Shown here: positions 5,745 to 7,086 of the stretch, piece by piece | Layout of the letters: every line of letters begins with the position of its first letter | Position numbering within the stretch: position 1 is the stretch's first letter | Assembly (NCBI GenBank): GCA_913773715.1 | Contig: CAJYHD010000295.1 | Coordinates: forward strand, 1 to 7,086 | Origin: an uncultured Sphingobium sp. | GTDB lineage: Bacteria; Pseudomonadota; Alphaproteobacteria; Sphingomonadales; Sphingomonadaceae | DNA: 7,086 nucleotides | Reading direction: 5' to 3' | Notes under the pieces: model-generated | The model's input: only the letters and a program-made list of their open reading frames with translations | What the model was told of the DNA's origin: nothing | Databases searched by the model: none | Program-made: the position numbers and the translations under genes

Positions 5745-6126
5745 CAGGTCGGCGATACGCTGCTGCGCCGACGCGTAGCTCGACTTCGCCGGGCATCGAT
5801 TCGGCGACCGGGCAATGGGGCGTCGTCAACGTCATGGTGACGACGGCATGGCCATCTTCCGTCACATCGACCCCGTAGATGAGGCCAAGATCGTAGATGT
5901 TGACTGGAATCTCCGGGTCGTAGATTTCCTTCAGTGCATCGATGATCCCATCATAGAGACTGCCGCCCGGCTCGCCCGCAGGTGCTTCGGTCGGCTTCTG
6001 TGCGAGGAAACCGTCGAGATAGTCGCGCTGGCGCGGGGCGGTTTCCGCCACATCCTCGACGCGCGCCTTGGGCGGGGTCGCCACTGCCTCGACTTCTTCC
6101 ACCGCAAATTTCTGTTCTTCGCTCAT
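5728..6126 (-). CDS. sufT: SUF system DUF59/MIP18 protein (SufT), C-terminally truncated
   Basis: SufT is an auxiliary Fe-S maturation factor encoded with SUF genes. The 132-residue frame has an acidic, Ala/Pro-rich N-terminal region (1-55) and then the DUF59 domain: GIIDALKEIYDPEIPVNIYD, LGLIYGVDV, and TTPHCPVAESMPGEVELRVG with the conserved Cys105. Family members normally continue from here into a PGV..V.V.LVW.PPW segment and a C-terminal helix. Here residues 121-132 (AAAYRRPDGAGS) are unrelated and end at a stop. Those bases also encode the start of the A-type carrier in another frame. No other frame nearby contains the missing WxPPW segment, so a simple frameshift does not explain it; a deletion does. 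The ATG overlaps the sufS stop (ATGA), and GAGGAA lies upstream. Loss of the last strand probably harms folding, so this may be a pseudogene. Confidence 0.85.
   Translation of the reverse strand: MSEEQKFAVEEVEAVATPPKARVEDVAETAPRQRDYLDGFLAQKPTEAPAGEPGGSLYDGIIDALKEIYDPEIPVNIYDLGLIYGVDVTEDGHAVVTMTLTTPHCPVAESMPGEVELRVGAAAYRRPDGAGS
5755..5775 (-). other. Inferred deletion junction between sufT and sufA
   Basis: SufT family similarity ends at GTC GGC GCA (Val-Gly-Ala, 5764-5772 on the minus strand). A-type carrier similarity starts, in a different frame, at TCG GCG CAG CAG (Ser-Ala-Gln-Gln, 5760-5771). The two readings share the bases TCGGCGCA, so the join may have used a short direct repeat. The amount missing, estimated from usual family lengths, is on the order of 150-250 bases. 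Assembly collapse or a sequencing artefact would look the same. Confidence 0.6.
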
Positions 6127-7086
6127 CCGAAGATCTTCCTCACTCGTTGTATTCCGTGCACCAGCGCATCAACATCGCTGTCGTCGCTGTAGATGCCGAA
6201 GCTCGCCCGTGCCGTCGCCTCGACACCCAGATGGCGCATCAGCGGCTGCGCGCAATGATGGCCCGCCCGGATGGCGACGCCGGTTTCGTCCAATATGGTG
6301 CCGACATCGTGCGGATGCACCCCCTCCACCTCGAAAGAGAGGATGCCCGCGCTGTCTTCCGGCCCGAAGACGCGAACGCTGTTCAACCCTTCCAGCGCGG
6401 CACGGGCGCGGCCGACCAAGGCACATTCATGCGCGTGGATCGCATCGAGGCCGATCGCCTGCACATAATCGATCGCGGCGGCGAGGCCCACGACACCCGC
6501 GATATGCGGTGTGCCTGCCTCGAACCGTGTCGGTGCGGGCGCATAAGTGGTCTTTTCGAACGTCACCTTGTCGATCATCGACCCGCCCCCCTGATAGGGC
6601 GGCATGGCGTCGAGCAAGTCCCTGCGACCCCAGAGCGCGCCGATGCCGGTCGGGCCGTAGAGCTTGTGCGCGGAGAAGACGTAGAAGTCGCAATCGAGCG
6701 CGGTCACATCGACGGCGAGGCGCGGCACGGCCTGACACCCATCGATCAGGATCTTCGCGCCGACGCCATGCGCGATGTCGGCGGCGCGGCGGCAGTCGAG
6801 CACGCTGCCCAGCACGTTCGACACATGGGCAAGCGCGACCAGCTTGTGTTGCGGCGTGATCATCGCGGCCATGGCGTCGAGGTCGATCCGGCCATCTTGC
6901 GTCAACGGCACGACGTCGATCGCCGCGCCGACACGCTCGGCAACGATTTGCCAGGGCACGATGTTGCTGTGATGCTCCAGCGTGGAGAGCAGGATGCGGT
7001 CGCCCGCCTTCAGTTGCGTGCCCGCCCAGCTCTGCGCGACGAGGTTGATCCCCTCGGTCGCGCCGCGCACGAAGACGACTTCGCTG
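6123..7086 (-). CDS. sufS: Cysteine desulfurase SufS (N-terminus off the right edge)
   Basis: This is a PLP-dependent class V aminotransferase-fold enzyme that takes sulfur from L-cysteine, forming alanine and an enzyme persulfide for SUF cluster assembly. About 321 residues are visible, and the frame is open through the edge (SEVVFVRGATEGINL). Compared with E. coli SufS (406 residues), roughly 85-90 N-terminal residues are missing. LEHHSN, IDGCQAVP and FSAHKLYGPTG are present; the Lys of SAHK (6663-6665) is the PLP Schiff-base residue. RAGHHCAQPLM holds the persulfide-forming Cys (6252-6254), in the short-loop form typical of SufS rather than IscS. GGGSMI and TRFEAGTP also fit the family. 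The end, IQRVRKIFG, overlaps the sufT start by 4 bases, so translation of the two is probably coupled. The sulfur acceptor (SufE or SufU) and the sufBCD genes are not in the window. Confidence 0.95.
   Translation of the reverse strand, partial: SEVVFVRGATEGINLVAQSWAGTQLKAGDRILLSTLEHHSNIVPWQIVAERVGAAIDVVPLTQDGRIDLDAMAAMITPQHKLVALAHVSNVLGSVLDCRRAADIAHGVGAKILIDGCQAVPRLAVDVTALDCDFYVFSAHKLYGPTGIGALWGRRDLLDAMPPYQGGGSMIDKVTFEKTTYAPAPTRFEAGTPHIAGVVGLAAAIDYVQAIGLDAIHAHECALVGRARAALEGLNSVRVFGPEDSAGILSFEVEGVHPHDVGTILDETGVAIRAGHHCAQPLMRHLGVEATARASFGIYSDDSDVDALVHGIQRVRKIFG

Noticed and set aside
5466..6126. A natural SufT-SufA fusion protein
   Set aside because: The two domains are in different reading frames and the SufT frame ends at a stop, so no continuous fusion can be made without a frameshift.
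6129..6138. GAAGATCTTC palindrome at the end of sufS
   Set aside because: It lies within coding sequence next to the sufT start and is short enough to be chance.
6068..6859. A 263-codon plus-strand open frame across sufT and sufS
   Set aside because: Its Arg/Ser/Pro-rich composition is typical of a GC-rich shadow frame of sufS.

Overview
This GC-rich window looks like chromosomal DNA from an alphaproteobacterium, most likely a sphingomonad. That assignment is an inference from gene content and protein style: an EnvC-like gene followed by a CtpA-type S41 protease, a dsbB-coq7 pair, short secreted 'IVVCAR...ERYRIP' proteins, and a sufS-sufT-sufA cluster with a small HesB-type protein. I see no rRNA, tRNA, CRISPR array, transposon or phage gene. 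No gap between genes exceeds about 111 bases.

Left part, plus strand (1-4373). The window opens inside an EnvC/LytM-type murein hydrolase activator, whose start lies off the left edge. After a 111-base gap with a plausible sigma70-type promoter comes a carboxy-terminal processing protease (S41, CtpA-like) with an intact Ser/Lys/Gln active site. Next are a DsbB-type disulfide oxidase and a Coq7-type demethoxyubiquinone hydroxylase, overlapping by 4 bases. Two small secreted proteins of unknown function follow. They are tandem paralogues sharing a four-cysteine pattern (C-x10-C ... C-x10-C). The left part is therefore mostly about the cell envelope: septal wall remodelling, periplasmic proteolysis, disulfide formation, the ubiquinone that DsbB uses, and two likely disulfide-bonded exported proteins.

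Right part, minus strand (7086-4381). Read in transcription order: a SufS cysteine desulfurase (N-terminus off the right edge), a SufT/DUF59 protein, a SufA/IscA (HesB) A-type Fe-S carrier, an extended-SDR epimerase/dehydratase-like protein, and a small unknown protein of about 53 residues. The plus-strand and minus-strand groups converge at 4373/4381.

The strongest anomaly is at about 5760-5772. The SufT reading frame follows its family up to GEVELRVG and then runs into 12 unrelated residues and a stop. The A-type carrier appears abruptly in another frame without its usual N-terminal segment. The simplest reading is one deletion that removed the end of sufT, the spacer and the start of sufA. 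An assembly error at this point is the main alternative. The second notable item is the tandem four-cysteine paralogue pair downstream of dsbB.
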